64,000 bases of DNA from Hsuehochloa calcarea (lineage: Eukaryota; Streptophyta; Magnoliopsida; Poales; Poaceae). The notes beneath the pieces were generated by a model that had not been told where the DNA came from, ran no database searches, and saw only the letters and a list, made by a program, of their open reading frames with translations. A program made the position numbers and the translations under genes. This document shows, piece by piece, positions 31,491 through 43,195 of this stretch. The stretch covers positions 1 through 64,000 of the forward strand of contig JAYEVG010000094.1 in assembly GCA_036346395.1 (NCBI GenBank). Direction: 5' to 3'. Within the stretch, counting starts at the first letter, position 1, and every line of letters starts with the position of its first letter.

Positions 31491-33348
31491 AAGCGAGTTA
31501 GGGGTAATTTATCCTTATGGGTTGGTTTGAGGGGGAGTTTGATCTTTTTCTTATCTTTCCTTGTTCTTTTGATCTTTTATTGTTCCTTTTCTGAACTTAG
31601 TGATCTTTTTGAACTTTTTAAGTTTTTAGGCTTTTTATTTGCATCTCATTGTATCATATTGCATTCATATGAAAAATCCAACAAGTGGTAACAACAAGTG
31701 GTTACAGCAAGTGGTATGAAAAATCCAAAAGGATGCATTGTAATATAAGATTTTCTGCTTATTATTAAAAATTGATGAAGCTTTGCCTATTACCCTTTAG
31801 AGCTTTTGTATTTCAATTCTTGCTCAATGTCATGTCTAGTTCTTTGACTTGCTAGAATTATCATGCTTTTACATGTGTAGCTAAGTCTTTGCTATATGAG
31901 CTAGAACCTTTTAAACAACTCAAACTAAGAAATTGTAATTTGTGGATGTTTTAGCGAGTTGCGCAATTAGTGCTCCTCTTGTGACATTGGCCCTGTCAGA
32001 ATTGCTTTGTTAGCTCTTTGATCTAAAATTGACCATTACTTGAGCTTTTGTGTTCTTGAGATTCTAAAACTGCTCATGTGAAAAATGAAAATCAAGATTG
32101 TCTTATGCTTAAATTGTGCCAAACTATTCTTACGAGGCTTGCTTGTCAAATGACATGAACTTGGAGATAGTTTGATGAACAGACGATCTCATGGGGACCG
32201 CTTGTCGAAATGATATGAACCTCAAGATTTATCGCCCCGGTAGAAGCTTAGAAAGAGTTTGTGGATGGCTCCTAGTCCAGGATCTTCTTTACTAAGATAT
32301 ACCTTTAATCAACTTTTGGTCGAAGCTTAGGATGAGTTTGTGGATGGCTCCTAGTCCAGGATCTTGTCACTAAGTTAGATCATTAGTCAACTTCAATATT
32401 CAATGCAAATGAGAAAAATGTTGACAAATGGGCGTTTACAAAATATTAAGCAAAATGATTCAATACGAGACTTGATTGACTCTTAATGTGGTCTTTGTTA
32501 GATTTTTGATCTCACTTAGACATTTTGACATGGCCAATTTCACTTTAGGATCCCTGTTGATGAACTTGCTGAATTTGAAGCGTTGCTTAAATTGATCAAA
32601 TCTACTGCTTTACTTTTGAGCCTTTGTGCTTAGCTTTGATATATATATCTTACCATGATCTTGCTATTTATCGGGCTTGATATGTTGTTTGTGCAATATT
32701 AGAGATACTAGCTTGTTCTTTTGGGTAATCTCAAAGCTTCTTGTAATCAAAAATTGAAAATACAAAAATTGAAGCCACTCCATTGCACTTCATGCATATT
32801 CCTTTTATGCTTCTTTTGTTTCGCTTCTTCCTTTATTCTATATTTATTATCTCTGGATGAGAGGAAGGTATGATTCCTTGATGAATCCATTGTCAAAGGG
32901 GGAGAAGATGTGTTAAATGAGAAGAGAAGATGTGTTAATGAGAATATATTTCTTTCTTTGGGGAGAAGTTGTTGGGGAGAAGTTTGTACAAAGGGAGCGA
33001 AAATTTGAAATTTGAGGATCATAGTGAGGGGAGTTCTTGAGTTGCATTCTTATTGTCTTATTGAATATTTCGAACGTGAATTGCATTCTTTTATACTCAC
33101 AATGATTATAGGTCAATTGAACAATTGTTCTTTCATATGGACCTTATGTGAGAATTTTGACCCTTTTCGAAATCAAAGTTTTATGCTTTCTTTTGCCTTG
33201 TCTCACATGCCTATACTATTCGATGCCACTTGGTCATTTTCATTGCTTTTTCTTGCTTATGGACCAAGTTGTGCCTTTGTCTGCTGCGAGTAAACTCGCT
33301 TTCAAACCTCTTACTTACATTTTACGGATAATTGCCAATGTGTTCATC
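31491..33348 (+). other. Copia 3' non-coding region
   Basis: 1.86 kb of AT-rich sequence between pol and the 3' LTR holds no recognisable domain. It contains a 79-bp tandem duplication at 32,243-32,321 and 32,322-32,400 (shared block 'gtggatggctcctagtcc') and a related pair of 'cttgtc.aaatgacatgaac' blocks near 32,141 and 32,200. Two purine tracts occur at about 31,530 (ttgagggggagttt) and 32,896 (caaagggggagaag). Open frames at 32,747-33,396 are considered chance. Confidence 0.65.
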
Positions 33349-33357
33349 AAGGGAGAT
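33349..33357 (+). other. Copia polypurine tract
   Basis: The tract aagggagat immediately precedes the 3' LTR start TGTGG at 33,358. It is the standard primer site for plus-strand DNA synthesis. Confidence 0.8.
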
Positions 33358-35142
33358 TGTGGATTTCATGGGGATATGTTTCAGATCTTAGGATGATGTG
33401 ACAATTGGCAATGGCCTTTACGGTTTGTCGTTTCACGTGTTTTCGACAAAGTTACTGAGCTTCTTCGGAGGCGGTCCGACCGGTCCTAGCACGGCGGTCC
33501 GATCGGTCCCAAATCGGTCGGACGGACCGCCATGTGGGGCGGTCGGACCGCGATGACCTAAAAGTGGTCAAAACGTCTTTGGGCCAAAAATAGGTGTTGT
33601 AGGCAAGTGAGGGATCCCAATGCACTTGGTCTCATGATTTTGGAGTCTTGAAGAAGTTCTTTTGGATTTAAGTTTCGAAGGTTTCGGTTTTGAGGGTATG
33701 AAATTCGGCTAAGTCTCGGTGGCGGTCCGACCGCTCACAGTAGCGGTCCGACCGCCAAGGCGGTTCGACCGCTCACTGAGCGGTCCGACCAGTATTCACT
33801 TGATCATCGGCCAACCGTGGCGATGTTGTTTTGTTTGGTCAAAGTCATTGGTTTCATGGCATATGATTTGCATGATGCATGTTTTGACTAACATGGGTCA
33901 AGTTGTGAAGAACTTGTTCCCGAATTCGTGTTTGCTTGTGCGTGGTTGTGCGGGTTGCTTGGTGGTCAACGACGGTCAACGGCGAGGAGGATCGGGACTA
34001 GACTTGGAGAGTTGAGGTCCAAAAGCGATCGACGATGCGGGTGAGGTCAACGACTCAAGCGTGACACAAGATGGACAATGGTGACCTATTGGCAAATCCA
34101 TGACGCATGGTGAAGCGGTTTAGGTCAAAAGGTTAAAGACGGCGCTGCGAAGCGTGCGTGTGTGACCCGCTTGTTAGTGGGCCTTAACGGAGCCCAATTG
34201 AGTCAAACCCTAGGATTTCTAGGCCTCCACTATAAATAGGAGGAGGTGGTGGCTGCACCCTCTCTCTCGCCTTTTATGTTTCAAAACCCTAATTGTCTTT
34301 AGGGAGTTGAGGTGGAGGCTAGGGCTCTTGATGGTTTGTGGTGAATTTCGTTATCTTTGATTGTCTCTTGATCCATGATGGTGTGGATGTAATCCAAAGC
34401 ATCAACCACGAAATCAATCTATGCAAGGTTTGCTTGAGATAAGTCTCTTTTCGTTCTTGCTTTCAATTTTGTGTTTTTAGGGCTTTCTTTGATCCATGAG
34501 TTTGTGATTGATTCTTTCACGTGAATTAGCTTGCTGTGATATGTGTGAATCTATCTAGCATCATCTTGATCATCAATCTCTCACGAACAAGCTTTAGGAT
34601 CAAGTTTTCGTTCTGCCCGGTTTTAGACCTTCGTTAATCAATTGGCAATTGCTCAAGATCGCTCCAAGAATTATCATAATATTCGATTGGAATAGGTCCT
34701 CAATAGCATATAGAAGGTGTGTGCAAAGTTTCATAAAGATTGGAGTTGAGAATCAAAAGTTTCACCTAATTGCAACCGTCATCGGGTGATTTTATCGTTT
34801 GGATCGGTTCAGATCGCCGGTCAGACCGCCGTCATCACCGGTCGGACCGATTTTGAGCGGTCCGACCGCCAAGACTAACGCCGGTCGACCGCCCGCAATC
34901 GGTCCGACCGATTGATGCAGAGGTCGACCGCCCGTCTTTGTGAGTCTTTGCAATCTTAGTTGATTTTGTTATTTTGCTTAGGGGATTTAATTGGATTCAA
35001 TACTAGTCTTCCGCTGTACTGGTATATTGATCTTCATAGCTTCATCATAGCTATTGGAGTGAAATTGTGTTGAATTCATTATTTGAGAAAAAGTGAGCGT
35101 GCTCCTATTCACCCCCTCTAGTCGCTTTTTTACGGTCCAACA
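33358..35142 (+). mobile_element. Copia 3' LTR
   Basis: 1,785 bp, the same length as the 5' LTR and alignable throughout, with its TATA box at 34,231-34,238 and dyad clusters at about 33,470-33,550, 33,720-33,792 and 34,815-34,935. It ends ...tccaaca at 35,142, followed by cacat and the interrupted gypsy pol. Confidence 0.93.
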
Positions 35143-36075
35143 CACATGCACGATTACGAACGCATAGTTTGTTAGCATGAAATAAAAATCCATTATGAAT
35201 GTGAAATTTGTCCCAGCCTTTCCCATCTTTGCAATGCGCATAAGGTGAAGCGAAATCATGGTCATTAGCATATAAATCACGCAAACTCTCTAAACCAGGA
35301 ACTTGCACATCTAAGCGATTTAAAAGCACACTTTTCCTAGAAAAAGCATCAGCAACCACGTTTTCCTTTCCCTTCTTATATTTCACAATGTAAGGAAACG
35401 GTTCGAAAAATTCTACCCACTTCGCGTGTCGACGGTTCAGCTTAGCTTGGCCTTGCAAATATTTTAATGCCTCATGATCAGAATGTATAATGAATTCCTT
35501 AGGCCATAAATAATGTTGTCAAACTTCTAAAACTCGCACTAAAGCATACAACTCCTTATCATAGACCGGATAATTCAATTGCGAACCTTTGAGTTTCTCG
35601 CTAAAATAAGCAACCAGTCTACCCTCTTGCATCAAAACACCGCCAATACCAATTCCACTAGCATCACATTCAATTTCAAAATTCTTAGTGAAATCGGGTA
35701 AAACAAGTAACGGTGCCTCAGTTAAACATTTTTTCAATTCATCAAACGCAGCTTGCTGTGCCACCCCCCATGTAAACTCAGCACCTTGTTTGTTAATTCA
35801 TTCAAGGCAGCGATGGTGCTAAAATCCTTAAAGAAATGCCGATGAAAACCAGCGAGTCCATGAAAGCTCCTAATTTGACTAACATTCATAGGATTAGGCC
35901 AATTTTTAATTACTTCAATTTTAGACTCATCTACCTCTACTCCTGTGTGCGAAACCACATAGCCTAAAAATTTACGATCTTTGCAAAAGTGCACTTTTGC
36001 TAAGTTCTAAACAACCTAGCATCGCGAAACATGTAGCACTTGTCTAATGTGGTCAATATGATCGATTCATTATGA
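35143..36075 (-). pseudogene. Gypsy RNase H, RT thumb and start of integrase
   Basis: On the minus strand, frame 35,994-35,734 gives RKFLGYVVSHTGVEVDESKI and IRSFHGLAGFHRHFFKDFST (RT thumb). 35,764-35,519 gives FEIECDASGIGIGGVLMQEG and QLNYPVYDKELYALVRVLEV (RNase H). 35,458-35,143 gives VKYKKGKENVVADAFSRKSV and NGFLFHANKLCVRN, the integrase zinc-region lead-in. Frames change near 35,770 and one stop lies at 35,519. The sequence is interrupted at 35,142 by the copia element and resumes at 24,836. Confidence 0.88.
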
Positions 36076-36855
36076 TCAGTAAATCAAGATATCATCAAAA
36101 TACACTACCACAAATTTTCCAATGAAATGCCTCAAGACATGATTCATCAATCTCATGAATGTACTAGGTGCATTAGTTAACCCAAATGGCATGACTAACC
36201 ACTCATACAAACCAAACTTTGTTTTAAAAGTAGTTTTCCACTCATCCCCTTCTTTCATCCTAATTTGATGATACCCACTACGCAGATCAATTTTAGAGAA
36301 AATAACAGCACCACTCAATTCGTCTAACATATCATCTAAGCGAGGTATAGGATGACGATATCGAATAGTGATATTATTAATCACTCTACAATCTATGCAC
36401 ATGCACCAAGTACCATCTTTCTTAGGAACTAAAATAACAGGAACAGCACAAGGGCTTAAGCTTTCGCGTACGTACCCTTTGTCGAGAAGCTCTTGTACTT
36501 GTTTCTGAATTTCCTTTGTTTCCTCGGGGTTGGTGCGGTATGGTGGTCGGTTTGGTAGCGTCGCTCCCGGAATCAAATCAATTTGATGATCTATCCCGCG
36601 GATTGGTGGTAAACCAGCGGGCACCTCCTCCGGAAGAACGTCGTTGAATTCCTGCAAAACATGAGAGACACTACTAGGAAGAGACATTAAATTATCAGTA
36701 GAAAGCAAAACATCTTTGTACAGGAGTACAAAGTGTACCAAATTGGGATTCTCACAAAAAGCTCTCATCTCTGATTTGGTGGCTAACATTAGTAAGCCTT
36801 TCTCTCCCTCACTTTTCTTTTTACCGCTCAATTTTGGCTTGTGGCTCTCACTCAC
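36076..36855 (-). pseudogene. Gypsy reverse transcriptase
   Basis: A 259-codon open stretch includes the region before RT (EFNDVLPEEVPAGLPPIRGI), VPVILVPKKDGTWCMCIDCR, PIPRLDDMLDELSGAVIFSK, IDLRSGYHQIRMKEGDEWKT and the catalytic YFDD (36,091-36,102), then ends in a stop after DILIY. The catalytic motif is complete. The stop directly after it and the frame changes downstream disable the enzyme as read. The protease-RT spacer from 36,855 to 36,970 is also broken. Confidence 0.92.
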
Positions 36856-36899
36856 CGAAGGTGGATTCTCGCTATCCGTGTACTCTAAATTTTCACCTC

Positions 36900-37466
36900 A
36901 ACTTTCTTCTTATCGGCATTGACTATCTCTGCTCGGTTTAAGTGGATACAAAATCACATCTTTGCCGCTCCACTTAAATTTGTAGCGCTTGTATGCCCAT
37001 CATGATAAACGTGGCGATCAAATTGCCATGGGCGCCCAATGACAAGTGACAAACCGACATGGGCACCACATCGCACACAATGGTATCCTCATATTTGCCA
37101 ATCTTGAAGTGCACCTGCACCATATGACTGACTTTCACCTCGCCCACATCGCTCAACCACTGCACATGATAAGGATGAGGATGCGATAAATATTTTAAGC
37201 CCAATTTTGTGCACATCTCCTTGCTGGCCAGATTATGACAACTTCCTCCATCAACTATAACTTTGCACACTTTACCACCAACTGTCGCCCATGACTGAAA
37301 TAAATTGCACCGCTGTACGGAAGACTAGCTTTGTGACACGCTAAGTACACGAGGTGTGCACACTAGCATATGTTGTCCATCTGGCGACCCCGGTTGACAG
37401 TCCAATCTCTCATCCTCTGTAGGATCATCTGCAAAATCAGCAAACGGAGTAGTATCCTCCTCATCA
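36900..37466 (-). pseudogene. Gypsy aspartic protease region
   Basis: The minus-strand frame 37,270-36,974 reads CKVIVDGGSCHNLASKEMCT, KLGLKYLSHPHPYHVQWLSD and EDTIVCDVVPMSVCHLSLGA, the protease style with D-G-G in place of D-S/T-G that I associate with CRM/Reina-like plant elements. The LGRPW block expected after CDVVPM is frameshifted (LGAHGN). The gap to gag (37,271-37,466) contains stops. Confidence 0.82.
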
Positions 37467-39005
37467 CTAGCTGAAATTAATATACCCATCATCAGTAAAT
37501 ATCATAACTTTATTATTTGGGCAATCTTTCTGAAAATGACCAACTCCCTTGCACTTGTAGCATGTCAGATCACGTGAATGGCCTGTAGAACCCATCGAGG
37601 ATGCCGCACTAGCAGCTGGCGCCGGTGGTCGGTGCGCCGGTGGCGACGTGCTATCTGTCTTCATCTGTGCCGCACTGCGCATCGCGGAATTGCCCCCTGA
37701 TGGAGCAGGCCTGCCTGGCTGTCCTGTGTTGTACGGAGCTGCTGTGCTCGCTGAATAACGTTGACGTGCCGCATACTTGGCATCTTCAATGACCTGCTTC
37801 TCAGCCTCACGTGCCTGATGCATCAACTCAACCATGATGTTGTATTGATGATGATTAACGATCCGCCGAATAGCATAATTCATGCCGGCAAGAAAACGAG
37901 CCATCGCTTGTTCCTCATTCTCACGCACATCAGCATGTATGATAATCTGTTCCATCTCTTTATAATACTCATCAACTGATTTCAACCCCTGTCGCAACCC
38001 AATCAGCTTCTCATGCAGCAAGCGCTTGTAATGTGTAGGTACAAAACGCGCGCGCATCTGTCGCTTCAGCTCATCCCATGTAACAACACGTGGCTCATGT
38101 TGCTCCATACACTGTTGCACACAGCACTCCCACCATGTAGCAGCATATCCATCCAAAGCCGCAACGGTAAGATCCAACTTGCGCTGATCAGAATAGCGGT
38201 TCATGCGGAACAACTTATCAACTTTCTGCTCCCATGCAAGATAAAACTCTACCTCTGTTGTACCCTCAAAGGATGGCATCGTGAACTTGGGCTTTGCAAC
38301 CAGATCATCGGCGTCCTCTTCGCGCCGACGATTGCGTGCATATTGATTATGTTGACGGTGTGGTAAATAGTCGTCGAACACAGATTTGTCGCCGTCATCG
38401 TCAGCGTGGCGGTTGCCACGACCTACTCCATGGGCGCCATAGTAGGCACCCCCATAAGCGCTGACATACGCGCCTCCATAGGATCCATCGTGGACGCCAT
38501 CATTGGCGGCCGGGTGGGTGCCGCCTCCTCCTGTACCATTGCCACGGCCGCGCCCTTGTGTAGGGGGACGCGCCATGACCTCGGCAATAGCATGACGTTG
38601 TTGTGCCGCCTCACAAACATGCACATGTTCGTTGAGTTAACGTAGGCGTGGATCATCCTCGCGTTGTCGTCTAGCGGCAGCCTCCGTATCCGTCTCGTCG
38701 CGCGGCTCATACGGGAGGTGTAAACTCCCCGCCTCGCCACGTGTACCCAGCTGCATCGAAGCGGTGAGCTTGGCAATAGCGTCAAGCAGTACCTTATGGT
38801 TATCGTCGACAGTCACGGATAGCTTCTGAAAATCTGTCCCCAAGCCGTCCAAGTTGGTTTGGACACGCCCAAGGTCGCCTTGCAACTGGTCAACCTCAGC
38901 CCGGAACTCTTCCCGGAGCGTGGCACGAAGTGTATGGTAGTGCATCTTGGTGATCGGATCAGTAAGGTTGTCGTCTAGATCCTTGTCCTGCTCACTTCCT
39001 GACAT
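37467..39005 (-). pseudogene. Gypsy gag with one in-frame stop
   Basis: From ATG 39,005 (MSGSEQDKDLDDNL) the frame is open to a single TAA at 38,637-38,639, then continues in the same frame to 37,467 for about 512 codons in total. An N-terminal charged helical stretch is followed by a glycine/tyrosine-rich linker, the gag core (TMPSFEGTTEVEFYLAWEQK, ALDGYAATWWECC, FVPTHYKRLLHEKLIGLRQG), an alanine/proline-rich stretch, and the CCHC knuckle CYKCKGVGHFQKDC (37,521-37,562). Apart from the stop it is nearly intact. The start fits because an alternative upstream start (39,047) lacks gag-like sequence. Confidence 0.9.
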
Positions 39006-40120
39006 GGTTACAGAAGCAAAAATACCAAGTGACAATATATGTGGCAAATAAGTGAGAATCTCTCAACTACTGTTCTGAAACAAAGCAAGTTGTACCATTC
39101 CAAAGTAAATTAAGAGTAGCAAAACTTACACTCGTAGCAACGAACGACCAACCAAGATTGTGCGAGCGAATATCAAGAACGCCAGTCAATACATGACACG
39201 GGTGTTTTTGGTGGAGCTAGGTGAGGAAACAACCTAACAAATTCAGAATTTAAAGATTGTCGAGCTAGGTAGCAATCCAAACGAGACTCACAATGCCTAA
39301 TTGCTGAATGATAAATATAAGTGAAGAGTAGACAATGACACACGCACAATGATAATTGGACTATTGCAATCAAAGGAATGAGCGAAACAAAGAATAATTC
39401 TGTATGTAGGCGAACGCTCGTATTGCAACAGTTCAAGGAGAGACGCTAGCTAGTGCTCAAAAAGTTGTATATGAGGGCACAAGATTGCTCAAAATTCTGG
39501 TACGCAACAGCAGCGAATACAAGTATATAAACTGGCTCCAATAAAAGGATTGAAAACTATAGCCGAAAAGTTTGCCTTTTGTTTTTTTTTGTTCCCTGTT
39601 TCTCTTTCTTTTTTTTTCTTTTGCCCTCTTCTTTTTTTTCAATCACGGCCAGCGCTAATCAATCAACCCTTTTTTTTGTTTCTTTCACGGCCAACTACTA
39701 ACAACAAGTTATGCGAACAGTACTAGACGCGAAAACTGGGCGTCTCAAAATCCTAAGAGCAGTCCCTCGAGCACAACAACAAACTTGTCTCATTAGGTAC
39801 GACAGGTTCGCGTACGGATCGAAGGGTTCATGAATAAAACAACGTGCAAACCACTAGATATAAGTAATGTTTAATTGCACAAAATAGGAATCAAGTACGA
39901 ACACAAAATTTATGGAAGGGAAAACAAAAAGAGACGCGAACGGAACATGACCAGCAACTAAATACTACGAACGAGTGGATTAAGACCTAACAAAACGCAC
40001 TAAAAAATACTGAATTAAACTATGGTGAAAGACAATATTTTTATGGCTTTTTCGGTGTATAGGACAGAAAAAATAATTTACTAAAATATAGGGAAAAGAG
40101 ATTCTACCAAGTGGTCTGGA
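39006..40120 (-). other. Gypsy 5' leader
   Basis: 1.1 kb lies between primer site and gag. It is AT-rich, with long T runs on the plus strand (39,570-39,680), that is, purine-rich on the element's sense strand. No domain is visible in short frames such as 39,173-39,436 or 39,457-39,642. Confidence 0.6.
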
Positions 40121-40131
40121 ATCTGATACCA
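40121..40131 (-). other. Gypsy primer-binding site
   Basis: On the minus strand it reads TGGTATCAGAT, matching the initiator tRNA-Met complement except for the last base. It lies between LTR and leader and fixes orientation. Confidence 0.7.
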
Positions 40132-40251
40132 CGATGATACGGGGTGGCCCGATCTTCTCGAGTAGAACCGTGGATAAATAGCGCTTGATGACGAATAACG
40201 CTCAGCTGTACACCACGCGCCAGTGCACAGACTTGTAGCTCTATGGATATT
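40132..40251 (-). mobile_element. Gypsy 5' LTR, 3' portion (split)
   Basis: This 120-bp stretch next to the primer site is the U5 end of the LTR. The remainder is displaced to 46,903-47,277 by the inserted element at 40,252-46,902. The flanks atatt (40,247-40,251) and atagt (46,903-46,907) fit a 5-bp duplication with one mismatch. Confidence 0.65.
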
Positions 40252-41779
40252 TGTCGGACCCGGGAGTAACACCCCAGAATCCTCTGTGCATTTCTGAACT
40301 AGTCCCATGATCAGTAGCTAGTTCACACAGTAAACAGATATGGTAACATCCATAAATCGCACAACTTTATTAATAAATATCAGAGTTGATTACAAGAAAG
40401 GCTTACAAGCCAACATTAAACAAACACAGCGGAAGACGAAGAAGTAGTGGAGTCCAGTTGATCTGCCACAGGCAATCGACTGGGGTAGCGGCCTAGTCAT
40501 CGAGATCCGAAGTCCTTCTCCTCTGAAATTTATTTGCATGAAGCAAGGGTGAGCACAACTACCGTGCTCGCAAGTTACACCCAATAACAGAGTTAATGCA
40601 TGCATGGATATATCAAATGAAGGCTTATTGGTTAAATTTGCAAAAAGCAATGTTTTCTTTAAATATTTGTACTAAGTTCCAAAGCAGTTATTTAATAACT
40701 AAAATTTATTTTATAAATTCTCAAGTTTTATAGTAGGATAACCTCCATATGAAACATGGTGATGGATACCCTCCTATCACATGGCTAACCGCCTAATTTT
40801 ACCACAAGGATTAACCATCCTCAAATCATTTGCAAAAATCATTTTTAAAACAAAATCAAAGTCTAACTTTGAGTGGCTTTGCTCAAGATGTCCATGACCG
40901 TGGACACGGCTATTCGAATAGTTTTACACTGCAGAGGTTGTACAACTTTACCCACAAGACATGAATTATCTAGTTTGTTTGGCATCCGTCGATCCCACTG
41001 CTCACTACCTTAGGTAAGCAGTCTAGAGCACGTGTCAAGGCTTTTACAATGCGCTATCCCACCGTAGCCTTGCCTCGCTAAGGTTTCGCTTCCATTGGGC
41101 TAACCACCCGCCGGATTCAAGCCCCCTCTTGCGCCATGTGAGAATACTGTCTAACCGACACCCACACACCAAAATGGCATAACTACGATGAAATGTTACA
41201 AATTATTTAGCCAGGTCCTGCCCATACAGGACATGTGGTAGTACGATGTGGCTTAGCAAGATGCGGCTCGAAGACCAGTCCTTAACTGACTTGGGCGACT
41301 TCCAAAATAACCCCTGAGTCTCAATCCTACCCGGATTGAGCCCGTGCATAAACCTGCACCCACCAAGCATCCATTTCGCCCAAGTACAAACCAGCTTTTC
41401 CTTTTTTATTTTTAAAGTTATTTGCAAAATCTTCCATGACAAACCAATGCCACAAACTTTTAAACAATTATTTGATTTTTGGCTGCAAATTCCCAAATCA
41501 AATATTTCAGGCCTAAGCGTGGCTAAGCATAATTTTTATTTCCAAAATGTTCTAATTCATACTATTGTATAAACCAGATTTTTGTCTACAGTGTCAAGGT
41601 ATGTTTGATTCAATAGCAAAGTTGGTTATACAATGGAATTGGGAATAGCTATAACTTTAAAACAGGAATTTAAATTACTTGAATATAAATACGCATACAA
41701 TAATAATTTAAAACAGAATTTAAATAATTTGAAAATAATGGGATCAAACATGATCAAAGGTATAACTTGTCTTGCTTGG

Positions 41780-42076
41780 TTATGTGTTGTTCTCAAACGG
41801 CGTCGAAATCCGGATGTCCGAGTCGTCGAAATCTCGAGACGAAGCCGATGGAGGAGGCGGCGCGGTCGAAGATGGCCGGCGACGGCGGCGGCGACGCCGG
41901 GAAGCAGTCGGCCATGGAGGTGGGCGGGAGCTCCGGCGATCTTTTGACGAGGCGAAGATGCACACGCGTAGAGCACGACGTCGCGGTCTCAACGGTGGTG
42001 ACGAAAGTGGCGAAGCTCCACCGGAGGCGATGCACGAACGCAAAAACGACAATCGGCCGAAAAACTTCAACTGCAT
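41780..42076 (-). CDS. 98-codon ORF downstream of the LTR TATA box
   Basis: The ORF begins MQLKFFGRLSFLRSCIASGG about 80 bases after the minus-strand TATA box (42,156-42,163), so it would lie near the 5' end of an LTR-driven transcript. It continues as a basic and proline/arginine-rich stretch and ends FENNT-stop. The same ORF with a few substitutions and no frame break is at 45,503-45,799 in the other LTR. I know no matching family. An overlapping minus-strand frame (MADCFPASPPPSPAIFDRAA) is equally open, so coding status is uncertain. Confidence 0.3.
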   Translation of the reverse strand: MQLKFFGRLSFLRSCIASGGASPLSSPPLRPRRRALRVCIFASSKDRRSSRPPPWPTASRRRRRRRRPSSTAPPPPSASSRDFDDSDIRISTPFENNT

Positions 42077-42155
42077 GGTTTGGCCAAACTATGGGGAGAG
42101 GAGAGGACAGATTTTGGGGGTGTGTTGAGGGTGTAGAGGAGCTCCTGGATGGCAC

Positions 42156-42163
42156 TTTATATA
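42156..42163 (-). promoter_or_regulatory. LTR TATA box (TATATAAA on minus strand)
   Basis: The minus strand reads ccccTATATAAAgtgcc. The identical block is at 45,879-45,886 in the other LTR, and related boxes are in the LTR fragments at 53,309 and 1,703. Confidence 0.7.
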
Positions 42164-43195
42164 GGGGAGGGGGTGGCCGGATTGGCTTGAAAACGCGAGA
42201 GTAAAAGCTTCGGTTTCGGATGAAATAATGAGACGGAGAAAACTGAAAACTGCTCTTAAATGGGAGGAAGAAACGGCCAATTGATGGTGTAGTGATGTAG
42301 AGGAAGTTAATACGGACGTGTGGGCATAGACGGCATTGAATTTGGTGAATTGAGTGAGGAGAAACGGAAGAAAGAGTGAAGGCGTCCATTAATGGGAGCT
42401 TGGAGCTTCGTTCATGGTGGCTGGCGGGGGGAGATGGCGGTGGCCGCGGCGGGAAGGTGGCGGCGGGGTGTGGGGCGGCGGCGGGGTGGTCTACGGCGGC
42501 GGTGGACGGTAGTGTTGCTGCCATTTTGCACAAGAAACAACAGAGAAGAAGAAATTTTACTGGAGGTAGAAGAAGGAGAAAAGGAGGGAATAAAGGGGAG
42601 AGAGGGGAAGTACTAATCAATACAAATGAATTGCTTGGTTGGTAGTGCATTCAGTTGGCTTTGTTTGTTAAGTGTGCAAAGCCCTGGAGTAGGGGAAAGA
42701 TGGGTGACCCGATGGGAATTTGCCCTTTTTTTTTATTTCTGATTTTTTTTTAAATTTCGAAATACATATTAAACCACATTTTTGAACACATTTTAGAATA
42801 TAGTACATAGAGTTCAAAAATTATAGAAAAATTTATAAAAATTCCTAAAATTATTTTGAACTTAATAAAAATAATCTCAACTTAAAGTTGGCTTTTATTT
42901 TCGATTTTATTTTCTAGAAAATAGGAAAACCCTTTTTAAATACCAGAAAATTAATTAAAATTTTATTTTTCAATTTAAATCCAATAAAATCAAAGAAAAT
43001 CAAATAAACTTAATAAACTTTCTTTTTGACATTAAAACCAAGAAATTAAATAATAATAATTATTATTTTACTTTTAACAGTGAAAACTCTTTTTAGGTTA
43101 TAGTAAATCGAGAAAATTCTTCGATAGTCAGAAAATCAAATAAAATAATAACTTTATTTATTTTTATTTTGGTAACAGAACTTTGGGATGTTACA

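Larger units (their letters stand above)
24837..35142 (+). mobile_element. Complete Ty1/copia retrotransposon (10.3 kb), degenerate
   Basis: Two 1,785-bp LTRs (24,837-26,621 and 33,358-35,142) begin TGTGGATTTC and end ...GGTCCAACA. They flank a primer site, gag, a long coiled-coil gag extension, protease, integrase, RT, RNase H, a 1.9-kb non-coding tail and a polypurine tract. The flanks are cacac (left) and cacat (right), a 5-bp target duplication with one mismatch. It sits in the integrase of a gypsy element on the opposite strand. The domain order (PR-INT-RT-RH) defines Ty1/copia. The long 3' non-coding region recalls SIRE/Maximus-type elements, which is inference. Many small indels make it non-autonomous as read. 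Confidence 0.93.
23465..40251 (-). mobile_element. Ty3/gypsy element, minus strand, split by a copia insertion
   Basis: In minus-strand order: part of the 5' LTR (40,251-40,132), primer site, leader, gag, protease, RT, RNase H and integrase, interrupted at 35,142/24,837 by a complete copia element, then the integrase C-terminal region to 23,465. The 3' LTR is missing. The post-integrase stretch has WLHSRKDRFPDRCKSKLLP and NDNAYKIEL. The gag and protease style also recalls CRM/Reina-type chromoviruses, without a clear chromodomain (lineage by eye). Subparts are listed separately. Confidence 0.88.
40252..43195 (-). mobile_element. LARD-like element 3' LTR
   Basis: On the minus strand it starts TGTAACATCCCAAAGTTC at 43,195 next to the polypurine tract and ends ...GGTCCGACA at 40,252. 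The TATA box is at 42,156-42,163. A GC-rich segment with CGG-rich runs lies at 41,820-41,950, followed by AT-rich sequence. Apart from the 98-codon ORF listed separately, the many overlapping frames (41,633-42,650) are regarded as artefacts of GC bias. Confidence 0.9.

Noticed and set aside
36716..36922. 68-codon plus-strand ORF
   Set aside because: It is antisense to the gypsy protease-RT region.
40390..40650. 86-codon minus-strand ORF duplicated exactly at 44,111-44,371
   Set aside because: The identity reflects the two LTR copies, not selection on a protein; no domain visible.
41793..42650. 285-codon minus-strand ORF in the LARD-like LTR
   Set aside because: It crosses the LTR TATA box and U3 and is replaced by a shorter frame in the other LTR; not a plausible transcript-encoded protein.
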